From: Triticum aestivum
Taxonomy: Eukaryota > Streptophyta > Magnoliopsida > Poales > Poaceae
DNA: 64,000 bases
Assembly (NCBI RefSeq): GCF_018294505.1
Contig: NC_057813.1
Span: forward strand, 111,933,307 to 111,997,306
Reading direction: 5' to 3'
A program made the position numbers and the translations under genes. Under the pieces are notes generated by a model that saw only the letters and a program-made list of their open reading frames with translations, searched no databases and was not told the origin of the DNA. Below, piece by piece: positions 1 through 10,624 of the stretch (the stretch's first letter is position 1; the number at the start of each line of letters is the position of its first letter).

Positions 1-1740
1 ATGGTATTTTCTATGGTTATAAAATTGGTCCTAGAATAATGGGCATCCAAGTTGGGTATAATAAAAACTATCATAGAAAGTGAATTGAATGTTATGGTCA
101 ATTTGATGCTTGAAAATTGTTTTGAGATATGAGGATGGTGATATTAGAGTCATTCTAGTGGGGTAATTATGAATTTGAGGAATACTTGTGTTGAAGTTTG
201 TGATTCCCATAGCATGCACGTACGGTGAACCGCTTTGTGATGAAGTTGGAGCACAATTTATTTATTGATTGTCTTCCTTATGAGTGGCGGTCGGGGACAA
301 GCGATGGTCTTTTCCTACCAATCTATCCCCCTAGGAGCATGCGCGTAGTGCTTGGTTTTTGATGACTTGTAGATTTTTGCAATAAGTATATGAGTTCTTT
401 ATGACTAATGTTGAGTCCATGGATTATACGCACTCTCTCCCTTCCACCATTGCTAGCCTCTCTTGTGCCGCGCAACTTTCGTCGGTACCATACACCCACC
501 ATATACCTTCCTCAAAATAGCCACCATACCTACCTATTATGGCATTCCCATAGCCATTCCGAGATATATTTCCATGAAACTTTCCATCGTTCCATTTATT
601 ATGACACACATCATCATTGTCATATTGCTCCTTGCATGATCTTGTAGTTGACATCGTATTTGTGGCAAAGCCACCCTCATATCCATACATGTCACTCTTG
701 GTTCATTGCATATCCCGGTACACCGCCGGAGGCATTCATATAGAGTCATATCTTGTTCTAAGTATCGAGTTGTAATCTTGAGTTGTAAGTAAATAAAAGT
801 GTGATGATCTTCATTTTTAGAGCATTGTCCCAAGTGAGGAAAGGATGATGGAGACTATGATTCCCCCACAAGTCGGGGTGAGACTTCAGACTTTAAAAAA
901 AGAAAAAAAGAGAAAGGCTAAATAAAAAAAGGCCAAATAAAAAAATGAGAGAAAAAGAGAGAAGGGACGATGCTATTATCCTTTTACCACACTTATGCTT
1001 CAAAGTAGCACCATGATCTTCATGATAGAGAGTCTCCTATGTTGTCACTTTCATATACTAGTGGGAATTTTTCATTATAGAACTTGGCTTGCATATTCCA
1101 ATGATGGACTTCCTCAAAACGCCCTAGGTCTTCATGAGCAAGCAAGTTGGATGCAGACCCACTTAGTTTCTTTTATTGAGCTTTCATACATTTATCGCTC
1201 TAGTGCATCCGTTGCATGGCAATCCCTACTCACTCACATTGATATCTATTAACGGGCATCTCCATAGCCCGTTGATATGCCTAGTTGATGTGAGACTATC
1301 TTCTCCTTTTTTTTCCACAACCACCATTATATTCCACATATAGTGCTATGTCCATGGCTCACGCTCATGTATTGCGTGAAAGTTGAAAAAGTTTGAGAAT
1401 ACTAAAGTATGAAACAATTGCTTGGCTTGTCATCGGGGTTGTGCATGATTAAATACTTTGTGTAATGAAGATAGAGCATAGCCAGACTATATGATTTTGT
1501 AGGGATAGCTTTCTTTAGCCATGTTATTTTGAGAAGACATGATTGCTTTGTTAGTATGCTTGAAGTATTATTGTTTTTATGTCAATATGAACTTTTATTT
1601 TGAATCATTTGGATCTGAACATTCATGCCACAATAAAGAAAATTACATTGAGAATTATGCTAGGTAGCATTCCACATCAAAAATTCTGTTTTTATCATTT
1701 ACCTACTCGAGGACGAGCAGGAATTAAGCTTGGGGATGCT
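1..1740 (+). mobile_element. 3' non-coding interior of an Athila-type gypsy element
   Basis: No coding frame is maintained here. The stretch is AT-rich and runs directly into a purine-rich tract (about 1726-1740) next to an LTR start at 1741, as the region between pol and the 3' LTR does. Long non-coding 3' interiors are usual in Triticeae Athila-lineage elements (Sabrina/WHAM type). From memory the sequence resembles that group, but I cannot assign the exact family. The upstream coding part lies outside the window. Confidence 0.7.
1726..1740 (+). promoter_or_regulatory. Polypurine tract of the Athila-type element
   Basis: The purine-rich stretch AAGCTTGGGGATGCT lies immediately 5' of the LTR start TGATACATCT. 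This is where plus-strand DNA synthesis would be primed, and it fixes the LTR as the 3' LTR of a plus-strand element. Confidence 0.6.
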
Positions 1741-3297
1741 TGATACATCTCCAACAGTATCTATAATTTTTGATTGTTCCATGCTATTATATTACCCGTT
1801 TTGGATGTTTATGGGCTTTACTTTACACTTTTATATCATTTTTGGGACTAACCTACTAACCGGAGGCCCAGCCCGAATTGCTGTTTTTTTTGCCTATTTC
1901 AGTGTTTCGAAGAAAAGGAATATCAAACGGAGTCCAAACGGGATGAAACCTTCGGGAGCGATCTTTTTGGAACAATTGCAAACCAGGAGACTTGTAGTGG
2001 ATGTCAAGCAATGAACGAGGCGGCCACGAGGGTGCCCGGCACGCCCCCTGCCTCGTGGGCCCCTCATTGCTCCACCGACATACTTCTTCCTCCTATATAT
2101 ATCCACGGACCCCGAAAACATCAAGGAGCACCACGAAAACCTAATCCCACCGCCGCAACCTTCTGTATCCACGAGATCCCATCTTGGAGCCTTCGTCGGC
2201 GCTCCGCCAGAGGGGGAATCGACCATGGAGGGCCTCTACATCATCTCCAAGGCCTCTCCGATGAGTTGTGAGTAGTTTACCACAGACCTTCGGGCCCATA
2301 TTTATTAGCTAGATGGCTTCTTCTCTCTCTTTGAATCTCAATACAAAGTTCTCCTCGATCTTCTTGGAGATCTATTCGATGTAACTCTTTTTGCAGTGTG
2401 TTTGTCGATATCCGATGAATTGTGGGTTTATGATCAAGTTTATCTATGAGAAATAATTGAATCTTCTCTGAATTCTTTTATGTGTGATTGGTTATCTTTG
2501 CAAGTCTCTTCGAATTATCAGTTTGGTTTGGCCTACTAGACTGATCTTTCTTGCAATGGGAGAAGTGCTTAGCTTTGGGTTCAATCTTGCGGTGTCCTTT
2601 CCCAGAGACAGCAGGGGCAGCAAGGCACATATTGTATTGTTGCCATCGAGGATTAAAAGATGGGGTTTATATCATATTTCTTGAGTTTATCCCTCTACAT
2701 CATGTCATCTTGGTTAATGCGTTACTCTGTTCTTATGAACTTAATACCCTAGATGCAGGCAGGAGTCAGTCAATGTGTGGATTAATAGTAGTAGATGCAG
2801 AATCATTTCGATCTACTTGTTGCGGACGTGATGCCTATATACATGATCATGCCTAGATACTCTCATAATTATGCACTTTTCTATCAATTGCTTGACAATA
2901 ATTTGTTCACCCACCGTAATACTTATGCTATCTTGAGAGAAGCCACTAGTGAAACCTATGGCCCCCGGGTCTATCTTTTATCATATAAGATTTCCATCTA
3001 CTTTTATTTGCATCTTTTACTTTCCAATCTATATCATAAAAATACCAAAAATATCTATCTTATCTTATTATCTCTATCAGATCTCACTTTTGCAAGTTTC
3101 CGTGAAGGGATTGATAACCCCTTTATCGCGTTGGTTGTGAGGTTCTTGTTTGTTTGTGTAGGTGCGTGGGACTTTTGAGGAGCCTCCTACTGGATTGATA
3201 CCTTGGTTCTCAAAAACTAAGGGAAATACTTACGCTACTTTGCTGCATCATCGTTTCCTCTTCAAGGGAAAAACCAACACATGCTCAAGAGGTAGCA
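1741..3297 (+). repeat. 3' LTR of an Athila-type gypsy element (1557 bp)
   Basis: It starts TGATACATCT directly after a purine tract and ends GAGGTAGCA. From 3298 onward the sequence is a different element's RNase H reading frame on the opposite strand, so the boundary is sharp. A TATA-like CTATATATAT at about 2093-2102 would be the promoter. Short ORFs inside have no recognisable product. The LTR interrupts element C, so it is the younger insertion. Its 5' partner and the other target-site copy lie left of the window. Confidence 0.8.
2093..2102 (+). promoter_or_regulatory. LTR TATA box
   Basis: CTATATATAT lies about 350 bp into the LTR, downstream of GC-rich sequence. This is the expected place for the retrotransposon promoter and U3/R boundary. 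It is called on position and sequence only. Confidence 0.4.
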
Positions 3298-4953
3298 GCC
3301 TGCCATGTTGGCGTCCTTGGCGTCCTAGTCATCGGACGACTGCTGGACCACCAAGTCCGAATCAATGTAGCATAGGATGCAGCGGATGCCGATCTCCTTA
3401 TCAAGTCAGAGCCCAAAGATGAGCGCCTTGTACTCGGCTAAATTGTTGGAGGTGGCGAAGTGGATCTGCAGTGTGTACTTCAACTTGTCGCCTTTGGGGG
3501 AGGTGAGGACGATGTCGGCTCCTAGGACGGTGCGTATCTTTGAGCCATCAAAGTGCATCCACTAGTGTGTAGAATCCGGCACTGGCAGCAGGTACTGGGA
3601 CTCGACCCAGTCGACTAAGAAGTCGGCCAGCGCTTGGGACTTGATGGCGGTGCGGGGCTCGTAGAGGATGGTTTGGGGAGCTAGCTCAATGGCCCACTTT
3701 GCCACCCAGCCCGAAGCATCTCGGTTGCCCATGATCTTGGCAAGGGGAGCGGTGCAGATGACCGTGATGGAGTGCTCTTGGAAGTACTACTTTAGCTTCT
3801 TGGCGGCAAAGTACACGCTGTAGCACATCTTCTGATAGTGGGGGTAATTCTGCTTGGAGGCAGACAAGACCTCGCTGAGGTAGTACACTGGTCTCTAGAC
3901 CGGCTGCACCTTGTCGGCTTCTGGGCGCTCGACCACAATCACCGTGCTAATGACTCGGTTGGTGGCGGCGATGTAGAGGAGCATAGGTTCCTTAGCAGTC
4001 GGGGCTGCCAGGATAGGTGGCATGGACACATGCGCTTGAGCTGAAGAAAGGCTTTGTTGCCTAGTCGTTCCATCGAAGCAAGTGGTTTTCTTCATGAGCT
4101 GGTACATGGGGAGTGCCTTCTCGCCCAGCTGACTGATGAAGTGGCTGAGGGATGTCAGGCACCCGATGAACTTATGGACGTCACGCAGCTTGGTGGGTCT
4201 CTCCATCCGCTTGGTGGGTCTCTCCATCCGCTTGATGGCTTTGATCTTCACGGGGTTGCACTCGATGCCGCGTTCGGAGACAAGGAAGCCAAGGAGCTGG
4301 CCGGCTGGTACTCCGAAGACGCACTTCTCGAAGTTGAGCTTGATTTGAAAGCGGCGCAGATTTTCAAAGGTCTCCTTGAGATCCTCCATGAGGGTGTCGC
4401 GCTTCTCCGTCTTCACAACAATGTCATCCACATAGACGTGGGCATTGCGGCTGAGTTGTTTCAGGAGGCACTTTTGCATGCATCGTTGGAAGGTGGTGCC
4501 GGCATTCCTCAAGCCAAACGTCATGGTGGTGTAGCAGAAGGCGCCGAATGGTGTGATGAAGGCGGACTTCAAGCGGTCAGCCGAATCTATCTTGATCTGG
4601 TGGTAGCCGGAGTACGTGTCCAAGAAGGACAACAACTCGCAGCTGGCCATGGAGTCTATCACTTGGTCGATCCGTGGCAGAGCAAACGGATCATTGGGGC
4701 GGGCTTTGTTGAGGCTCGTGTAGTCAATACACACATGCCACTTGTTATTCTTCTTCAAGACAAGGACTGGGTTGGCAAGCCAGTCCGGGTAGAACACTTC
4801 CATGATGAAGCCGGCTGCCAGAAGCTGGGCGATTTCTTCACCAACGATCCTTCTCTTCTCTTCTGATAGGCGGCGGAGGGGTTGCTTGACCGGTTTAGCA
4901 TCCGGCCTCACATGGAGTTTGTGCTCGGCAAAGTCCTTCAGAACACCCGACAT
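3298..4953 (-). pseudogene. gypsy element C: reverse transcriptase and RNase H, 3'-truncated
   Basis: The open part (4953-3895) is a Ty3/gypsy reverse transcriptase with the first catalytic region FLDTYSGYHQI and the YVDDIVVKT box, followed by the connection domain. From 3894 to 3298 the frame continues into RNase H. There are two RNase H-like stretches, the second beginning near MHFDGSKIRTVLGAD, as in Tat/Retand-lineage elements with an added archaeal-type RNase H. Several in-frame stops break this part. The reading stops exactly at 3298, where the Athila-type LTR has inserted, so the integrase is outside the window. A 21-bp direct duplication at about 4193-4234 repeats KRMERPT. Not functional. 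Confidence 0.85.
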
Positions 4954-5039
4954 GTCCTTGGGACACCATGCGAAGATGTCCCGATTCTCACAGAGGAAAT
5001 CGATGAGATCGCTTTCCTATTTGCTGTCGAGGTTAGTCC

Positions 5040-5687
5040 CTACGACTGCAAACCTCTCCGGTGCGCTGGGTCCAAGGCGATCTTCTTGGTTTCCTTGGCC
5101 AGCTGGAAAGAGGCTCCTGCTTCCGTCTCCTTGGGATCAGTTGGCATGGCCGGCTGCTCGCTGGCCATGGCTACCATCCGATCAAGGAGACGCTTCTCTT
5201 GAGCGATGACTATGGACTCGGCCAGCCGGCTGCTGACGGCGGCGCACTCCAGCGACTTCTGGTAGTCATCGAAAACAATGATGATGCCCTTGATACCCAG
5301 CATCTTGGCCTTCAGGTAGGCGTAGTGCAGGACCATCATGAATTTGGCCAGCACAGGGCGGCCCAGGAGCGTGTGGTAGGGGTTGTCCAGGTCAACCACT
5401 TCGAACCAGATGGTCTCGCGGCGGAAGTGGTTCTTGTCGCCGAACGGGACATCAATCTTGATCTTGCCGATGAGAGAGCAGGAAAGGCCGGGAACTATGT
5501 CGTGGAAGATAGTCCGACTGGGCTGAAGCTGCTTGGCCTTGATGCCCAACCGCTCCATGGTTTGGCGGTACAGGATGTTGATGTTGTTGCCTCCATCTAT
5601 CAGGACCCGAGTGAAGTGGCAAGTCCGCCTCTCCATGGAGAAGGTGGACTCTAGCACCAAAGCGTATGCACCTGACAAGGGCATCAT
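5040..5687 (-). pseudogene. gypsy element C: aspartic protease region
   Basis: This 215-codon open stretch lies between the gag part and the reverse transcriptase on the same strand. Near residue 32 it carries LIDGGNNINIL, matching the retropepsin active-site region with DGG in place of the usual D-S/T-G. Further on is HTLLGRPVLAKF, the typical second protease strand-flap region. It would cleave the Gag-Pol precursor. The frame overlaps the gag frame by a few bases and the reverse transcriptase lies in another frame, so at least one frameshift separates them. Confidence 0.75.
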
Positions 5688-7000
5688 GGCTGGGTGGTCT
5701 TCTTGGCTCCAGGTGACAGGCTTCTTGGACCACTACATGAACTGCAGGACCTTGATGTGACCGCATTCACCTCGCGGTGCTGCTGCCGCCTATGGTGCTT
5801 ATCGTCGGCTTCACTGGTGAAGACAACATAGGTGGCATCCTCATCAGGGAACTCGTCTTGAAGCATGTCGGCAGCTTGGGCTGGTTGCTGAACAGCCGGA
5901 GTTACCTGGCCGGCTGGTGGAGGAGGCGGCAGGGCCTCTCCCTTGGCAATTCGGGCAAGCCAGTTGCACTTTCGGGTGGTATGGTTGGACGGTTTCGTGC
6001 CATTGTGGAACTTGCACGGGGCATCGAGGACGTGCTCAAAGGAGAAGGCAGGCTGCCAGCCACCCTTGCCGCCTCGCTGACGCTTGGGGCCGGGCTGCCC
6101 GGCTGGCTGCTGATCCTCGACTGCCGCCACTTGCCGACTGTTGGAAGCCGAATGCTGGGCCTTGCGCTTGTTGTCGTTCAACTAGCGCCGGTTGGTGCCA
6201 CCTGCCGGCGTTTGGGAGCTCGGCTGGACCACCTTGCTGGACATGTCAACCCGGATCTCTGACTTCATGGAGGAGTCGGCCGTGGCGTACTTGTCAGCCA
6301 CGACCAGGAGCTCGTCCAAGGTAGCCAACTCATCGCACAGAAGCTTGTGCTTGAGCAGGGTGCCCTCTCTGCACCCGGCGGTGAAGTACTCGATGGCCTA
6401 TACCTCGTGGACCCCTCGCATGAGTTGCGCAACTCAGCCCAGCACGTGATGTACTCACGCGTGGACTCCGTTGGCCCCTGGACGCACATGGAGAGTTGGC
6501 GAGACTTGAGGGGCCGCTTGTACGTGCTGGTGAAGTTGCAAACGAAGGCGTCGCTGAAATCCAGCCAGCTGTTGATGCTGTTGGGCTTGAGGTTGTTCAG
6601 CCACATCCGGGCTGTTCCCTGGAGCATGAGCGGGACGTATTTCACAGCGAGGCGCTTTTTACCGTTGGCAATGCCGACTGCTGTGGAGTAGTCGATCAAC
6701 CAATCCTCCGGCTTCACGGAGCCGGTGTACTTGGGAGTGTCTCTAGGGAGCCTGAACCCTTTGGGTAAGGGCTCATCATGGATGCGGGGGCCAAAGCAGG
6801 CCGGCCCGATCGTGCGCTCTTCTTCCATCGCCGGGGACCAAGCCAACTGCTCGAACCGGTGGCGTGCGTCATTCTCGCTGACTGCTTCACAAGGGCCTAG
6901 CCGGCTAGCGAGCGTCGGGTGGTCAGGTGGTGGCGGCGGAGTTGCCGCCCTCTCCCTTCGAGGAGGCGGGCGTTCCTCCGGCCGGCGTCGAGGCTCCGGG

Positions 7001-7005
7001 TCCTG
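7001..7005. repeat. Cassandra target-site duplication, left copy
   Basis: TCCTG directly precedes the element and is repeated at 7726-7730 directly after it. This proves the two ends and a single insertion event. Confidence 0.9.
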
Positions 7006-7269
7006 TGTAATGCCCCAAACACACCCGCCGGTGGTCGTTACTCCTGGCGGGATCTAGAGTGGCCTCATAGATCAATACTAGTCTTTTTTGTGCACTTTGT
7101 CCTCACTTGTGCGCACCCAGAAGCAACTTCCCGGTCGGTCACCCATCCTGAAATTACTCCAAGCTGAGCATGCTTAACTTTGCAGTTCTTTCCGAATGGG
7201 CTCCCGAAAAAGAAGGAATTCCTTATTGATATGAGTAGTCTATCATCCCTAATAAGCCAGGCTATCACA
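7006..7269 (-). repeat. Cassandra 3' LTR
   Basis: It is 264 bp and differs from the right LTR by roughly twenty substitutions plus a small indel, by eye, so the insertion is not recent. It contains the 5S-like block at 7111-7189. Confidence 0.88.
7111..7189 (-). other. 5S rRNA-like segment in Cassandra 3' LTR
   Basis: On the minus strand it reads AAGTTAAGCATGCT and then AGGATGGGTGACC followed by GGGAAGT. These match the internal RNA polymerase III control region (box A, intermediate element, box C) of plant 5S rRNA. It is a domesticated promoter or RNA domain, not a 5S gene: the 5' and 3' thirds of 5S rRNA are not preserved. Confidence 0.85.
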
Positions 7270-7450
7270 TACACCCCCACTCAGAGGAACCGACGTCCTT
7301 GTCGGGCCACGGGAACGTTCCCTCTTGGCACATACGTATGTGCATCCAGTCCGGTACATGTGCCATGTCGTGTGCCACGACGGGTCACAAACATCATGAA
7401 CAACATGACTGCGCACCTGTCCGCAAACATCCGTGTAACCGCGAGGGTCG

Positions 7451-7462
7451 GCTCTGATACCA
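7451..7462 (-). promoter_or_regulatory. Cassandra primer-binding site
   Basis: TGGTATCAGAGC on the minus strand, complementary to the 3' end of initiator methionine tRNA, three bases inside the 5' LTR. Confidence 0.88.
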
Positions 7463-7465
7463 ACT

Positions 7466-7725
7466 TGTAACACTCCGGACACACTCACTGGTGGTCGTTA
7501 CTCCTGGTGGGATCTAGACTGGCCTCACAGATCAATACTAGTCTTTTCTGCGCACTTTGTCCTCACTCGTGCGCACCCGGGAGCAACTTCCCGGTTGGTC
7601 ACCCATCCTGAAATTACTCCAAGCTGAGCATGCTTAACTTTGGAGTTCTTTCCGAATGGGCTCCCGAGAAGGAATTCCTTATTGATATGAGTAGTCTAAC
7701 ATCCCTAATAAGCCAGGCTATCACA
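7466..7725 (-). repeat. Cassandra 5' LTR
   Basis: It is 260 bp, next to the primer-binding site, so it is the 5' LTR for minus-strand transcription. It contains the 5S-like block at 7571-7649. Confidence 0.88.
7571..7649 (-). other. 5S rRNA-like segment in Cassandra 5' LTR
   Basis: This is the same box A to box C block as in the other LTR, with the AGGATGGGTGACC core intact. As the 5' LTR copy it would drive transcription of the element if polymerase III recognises it. Confidence 0.85.
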
Positions 7726-7730
7726 TCCTG
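7726..7730. repeat. Cassandra target-site duplication, right copy
   Basis: TCCTG, identical to 7001-7005, adjoins the outer edge of the right LTR. Confidence 0.9.
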
Positions 7731-8652
7731 GAGCACCTGCTGGTTGTCTGCCATCATGCGGTGCGAATGCTGGTTGTTGCTAGCAGCCGGCTTTGGGTCT
7801 CGCAGCTTCTCGCGGCGTCCGCCGCTAGGGGACCGAGAGGTCGCGCTGTTCTCGCGATGGGACAGGTGGGTGTCGACCTGTCGACCTACTCCCGTCGCAC
7901 GGTTGCCCGTGTCTTACTGTGCGTTCGTAGCATTGATGATCTCCTGGAGGCGCTCCATCTGCTCGTGTAGCTCGTCCCCTCCAAGTACTTCAGCTCGTCT
8001 ACGGCCGCGTGAGCGGCGCGCATGTTTTGTGCCGGGGTCTCGTAGACTGGGCGTCCGATTCCCAACATGCTGGCAATCGCAGCGCCGCGTTGCCGTATGG
8101 CACCGACCCGGCTAGGCTCAGCCGCAGCCGGCGTCCCACAGACTACGCGGTCAATCTTGCGCTGAGTGGCCTCAGCATGGCGCTTCAGCACTGCCATCTT
8201 GGAGGCGCTGTCGAAGAGCTTGGTGCGGAACTCCTCCAGCTCCTCCTGGCTGGCGCCAGCGCAAGGAAGGGTCACCAATGCGTGTATGGCCGCATCCAGC
8301 GGATCCTGGTTGGATCCGCTAGTGCCTAGACCGTCACAAATGACCATTACCCCCGCGATGATGCCGGCGTCGGGTGCGCCGACAGGGGTGTCGCTAGCGG
8401 CAGGAGGGAGTGAATCATCGACGACCTCCACGTTGCTGGGGAAGTCATCGATGGAGGCCGCGTCGGCGATGGAGAGCGTGTTGAAGAGGTCTTCAAGGCC
8501 GCTCCCGGGGAGTTGGCCTCCTCAGTAGGCGCGGCGCTGAGGCTAGCGCTGAGGGGCGTGTCGGGTTGGTTGATCGCACCAGCCGCGACATGCTCGCCGA
8601 AAAGGAACAAGTTCCCATCCAGAACGTGTCTCCGGCCGACGTCGCGGATGGC

Positions 8653-8670
8653 CCCAAAGTGGGTGCCAAT
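8653..8670 (-). promoter_or_regulatory. Primer-binding site of gypsy element C
   Basis: Directly after the LTR end CCATGACA (minus strand) comes ATTGGCACCCACTTTGG, the usual TGGCRCC-type primer site of many grass gypsy elements. It places the 5' LTR to its right in the window and confirms the minus orientation. Confidence 0.65.
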
Positions 8671-9377
8671 TGTCATGGTAATATCACGGCAGGTGCCAAG
8701 GGATGGCTAATCATGGATGGGGCCAGAAGTACGTCGTCGGGTCCTGGAAGCGGGAGTGAGCACAAGGTCGGATGGACACGAGATGTACCCAGGTTCAGGG
8801 CTCTCCTAAGGGATGAAGCCCCTACACCTGCTCTGCGGGGTCTCCACATGATCACTATATCTCAAGGAATACAATGGTGCTCCTAGAGCTGTTTGCCTAG
8901 AGGAGGAAGAAGGCAAGGCTAGCTCTCTTGTCCCCTAGCTGTGGTGTGTGGAAATGGTGAGGGAACTAAGATGGGAAACCCTTGCTTGGGTGTGGCCTGG
9001 GGGGTTTGATAGGCCAACCCCCCAGGGGTACAATGGTAATCTGGCCGGGTGGTAGGTCCTGGCTGCCAGTGTCTATGGAGGCCGGGTTCTCCGCCGACTG
9101 CTGGGGCCCGCCTCTGGTGGGCCCTGCCGGCTGCCAAAGAACCGACCGATAGGTGGGGCCCGCCGCCTACGGGTCCCATTGATGGCTCTTCACGGTTGCG
9201 TCGTCCGTGCCGACGGAAGCTGTGTTGGGCGCGCCATGGCTACAGTGTTGCGTCGGGCGGGTCGGCGGCCACCTGGCTGCGCTTACTGTAGCCATGTGGT
9301 CGGGATTCGGGGGAGGCATGGCATGTTGTAGCCATGCCCCAGCTTGTCTCTTGGTCGGGCTCAGACTCCTAGGGAGG
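8671..9377 (-). repeat. 5' LTR of element C, downstream part (split)
   Basis: In plus-strand reading the LTR edge is TGTCATGG at 8671, next to the primer-binding site. The LTR runs to 9377, where element B begins. Its missing outer ~200 bp is found inverted at 11907-12110, starting TGTCGGGAG. Together the two parts make an LTR of about 906 bp with TG...CA ends. The final bases here, GGAGG, are the left target copy for element B. Confidence 0.85.
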
Positions 9378-10353
9378 TGATGTAGGGCGGAACCCTAGGG
9401 GCCGATCTTTCACGTTTGGAGAGGATCCCTACGAAGAACACGGAGAACACGAGGAGGGGAACGAGGGAAATCATTGGGAAACACAAGAGAAACACTCAAC
9501 CAACGAGAATACTGTCACACATGTGCTAGATCATCAAAACACAAAAGGATACAAGATCCAAATCCAACAATGGACGATACATAGGGTAACCGGTTCTTCT
9601 CCGTGAGGAGGTCTTGATGATGGTCTTCTCCGCAAAGGAGGTCTTGAATCCAAGATGGATCTTCTCCGAAGAGGTCGCGGTCTCTCACGAGGAGTAAATC
9701 CATATGGATGAGCGAAGCTCTATCTCACAAATGAGCTAAATCAATGCTAACCCTAAAACATAGGTAGGAGAAGAGTATATATAGTTTACAGGGCGAAAGG
9801 GTACACGGGCCTCTGCCCAAGTCGCTGCACGCAGGTAGCTAGGGCCGGAAGTTCTGGGGGAGGCCGGAAGTTCCGCGCAGCGGAGATTCCGGGCAGGTTC
9901 TGGCCTAACCAGAGAGTTGGCGCGGGTGGAGCTGGGCTGGCGTCCGGGGGCCGGAAGTTCTGGGGGCCGGAAGGTTCGGGCCGGGTTCCGGGCAGGTTCC
10001 GGGCTAACCAGAGAGTTGGCACGCCCGGGCTGGTCGAAGTCGTCGGAGGCCGGAAGCTCCGGGTCGGCCGGAAGTTCCGGGGGCCGGCCAGAAGTTCCAG
10101 GCTGTCCAGAGAGTTGACGCATGTCATTTCTTCTGCATCTCTCGGCTCCATGGCTTGAGCGTTGTACCTGATCACACATATCATCTCGGACTTAGGCAGT
10201 AGCCATGTCTCACTGGAAGAAGAGGGAAATTCAAGTAGGAGTGATGTCACCTCGGAATGAATAGCATGGGCCCTTGCTCTTGTCATGGTTCCACTTGGTG
10301 CTTGGTGAGACGATGGTAGGTCCATGGAGATGACCGTAGGATGCTCCGCATCA
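9378..10353 (-). repeat. 3' LTR of gypsy element B (inverted part)
   Basis: This 976-bp sequence is a near-exact inverted counterpart of 12111-13085. On the minus strand it begins TGATGCGGAGCATCC after a poly-G/A tract and ends CCCTACATCA. It contains a TATA-like stretch (GTATATATAG on the plus strand near 9775) and a GC-rich array of CCGGAACTTCCGG-type repeats (about 9845-10095). The adjoining pol tail shows it is the 3' LTR of a minus-strand piece. Confidence 0.88.
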
Positions 10354-10624
10354 TCTCCCCCCCCCCTTGGGAAAGATCCGACCTCGGATCGAAATCCTCA
10401 TCACCATGGTACGGGGAGAGATCTTTGACGTTGAAGATGTCACTCACGTTGTACTTGTCTCGTGGGAGGTCAATCTTGTAGGCGTTGTTGTTGTAGCGTG
10501 CTTGCACCTTGAATGGTCCATCGGCTCGAGGTAGGAGTTTGGAATTGCGTTCGTTGGGGAAGCGGTCCTTGCGATGGTGTAGCCACACAAGATCTCCAAT
10601 GTGGAATATCATGGGTTGCTTGTT
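10354..10624 (-). pseudogene. Element B: pol C-terminus (integrase tail) on the inverted side
   Basis: Codons from the ATG at 10612 encode [15 protein letters not shown], a segment rich in [10 protein letters not shown] and NAYKIDLP, then [11 protein letters not shown]. This is the C-terminal SH3-like part of gypsy integrase. A G-run of about ten bases (plus-strand Cs at about 10360-10370) forms the polypurine tract before the LTR. The homology stops at 10624. The codons that should precede it are at 19041-19047 on the plus strand. Confidence 0.85.

Larger units (their letters stand above)
7006..7725 (-). mobile_element. Complete Cassandra TRIM retrotransposon (720 bp)
   Basis: Two LTRs of about 260 bp (7006-7269 and 7466-7725) flank a non-coding interior of about 196 bp. 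On the minus strand the LTRs start TGTGATAGCC and end ATTACA or GTTACA. A primer-binding site TGGTATCAGAGC (complement of 7451-7462) fits initiator methionine tRNA and lies three bases from the 5' LTR. A G-rich tract borders the 3' LTR. The 5-bp target duplication TCCTG is perfect (7001-7005 and 7726-7730). Both LTRs carry 5S rRNA-like sequence, the defining property of Cassandra. The element has no coding capacity and depends on enzymes supplied by other elements. It sits inside the gag of element C. Confidence 0.93.
5684..8431 (-). pseudogene. gypsy element C: gag, split by a Cassandra insertion
   Basis: The pieces lie at 8431-7886 (N-terminal, alanine-rich, with a coiled-coil-like middle), 6846-6265 (capsid-like retrotransposon gag domain, with the stretch WLIDYSTAVG and later QLSMCVQGPTESTREYI) and 6181-5684 (basic and proline-rich C-terminal part). 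Frameshifts separate the pieces. The complete Cassandra element at 7006-7725 lies between the first two and brings its own stops. The protein would form the cytoplasmic virus-like particle of the retrotransposon. A classical CCHC zinc knuckle is not intact. Leader codons at 8676-8440 are in another frame. Confidence 0.75.

Noticed and set aside
4054..4866. Long plus-strand ORF of 270 codons
   Set aside because: It lies antisense to a clear reverse transcriptase and is a by-product of its codon bias. The same applies to plus-strand ORFs at 5061-6324.
7111..7189. Possible 5S rRNA gene
   Set aside because: Only the central control region is 5S-like. The block is within matched LTRs with a target duplication, so it is Cassandra, not an rDNA unit.
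9786..10325. Minus-strand ORF of 179 codons rich in arginine and proline
   Set aside because: It is the tail of pol running into the LTR repeat array of element B, not an independent gene. Its counterpart at 12115-12677 is the same.
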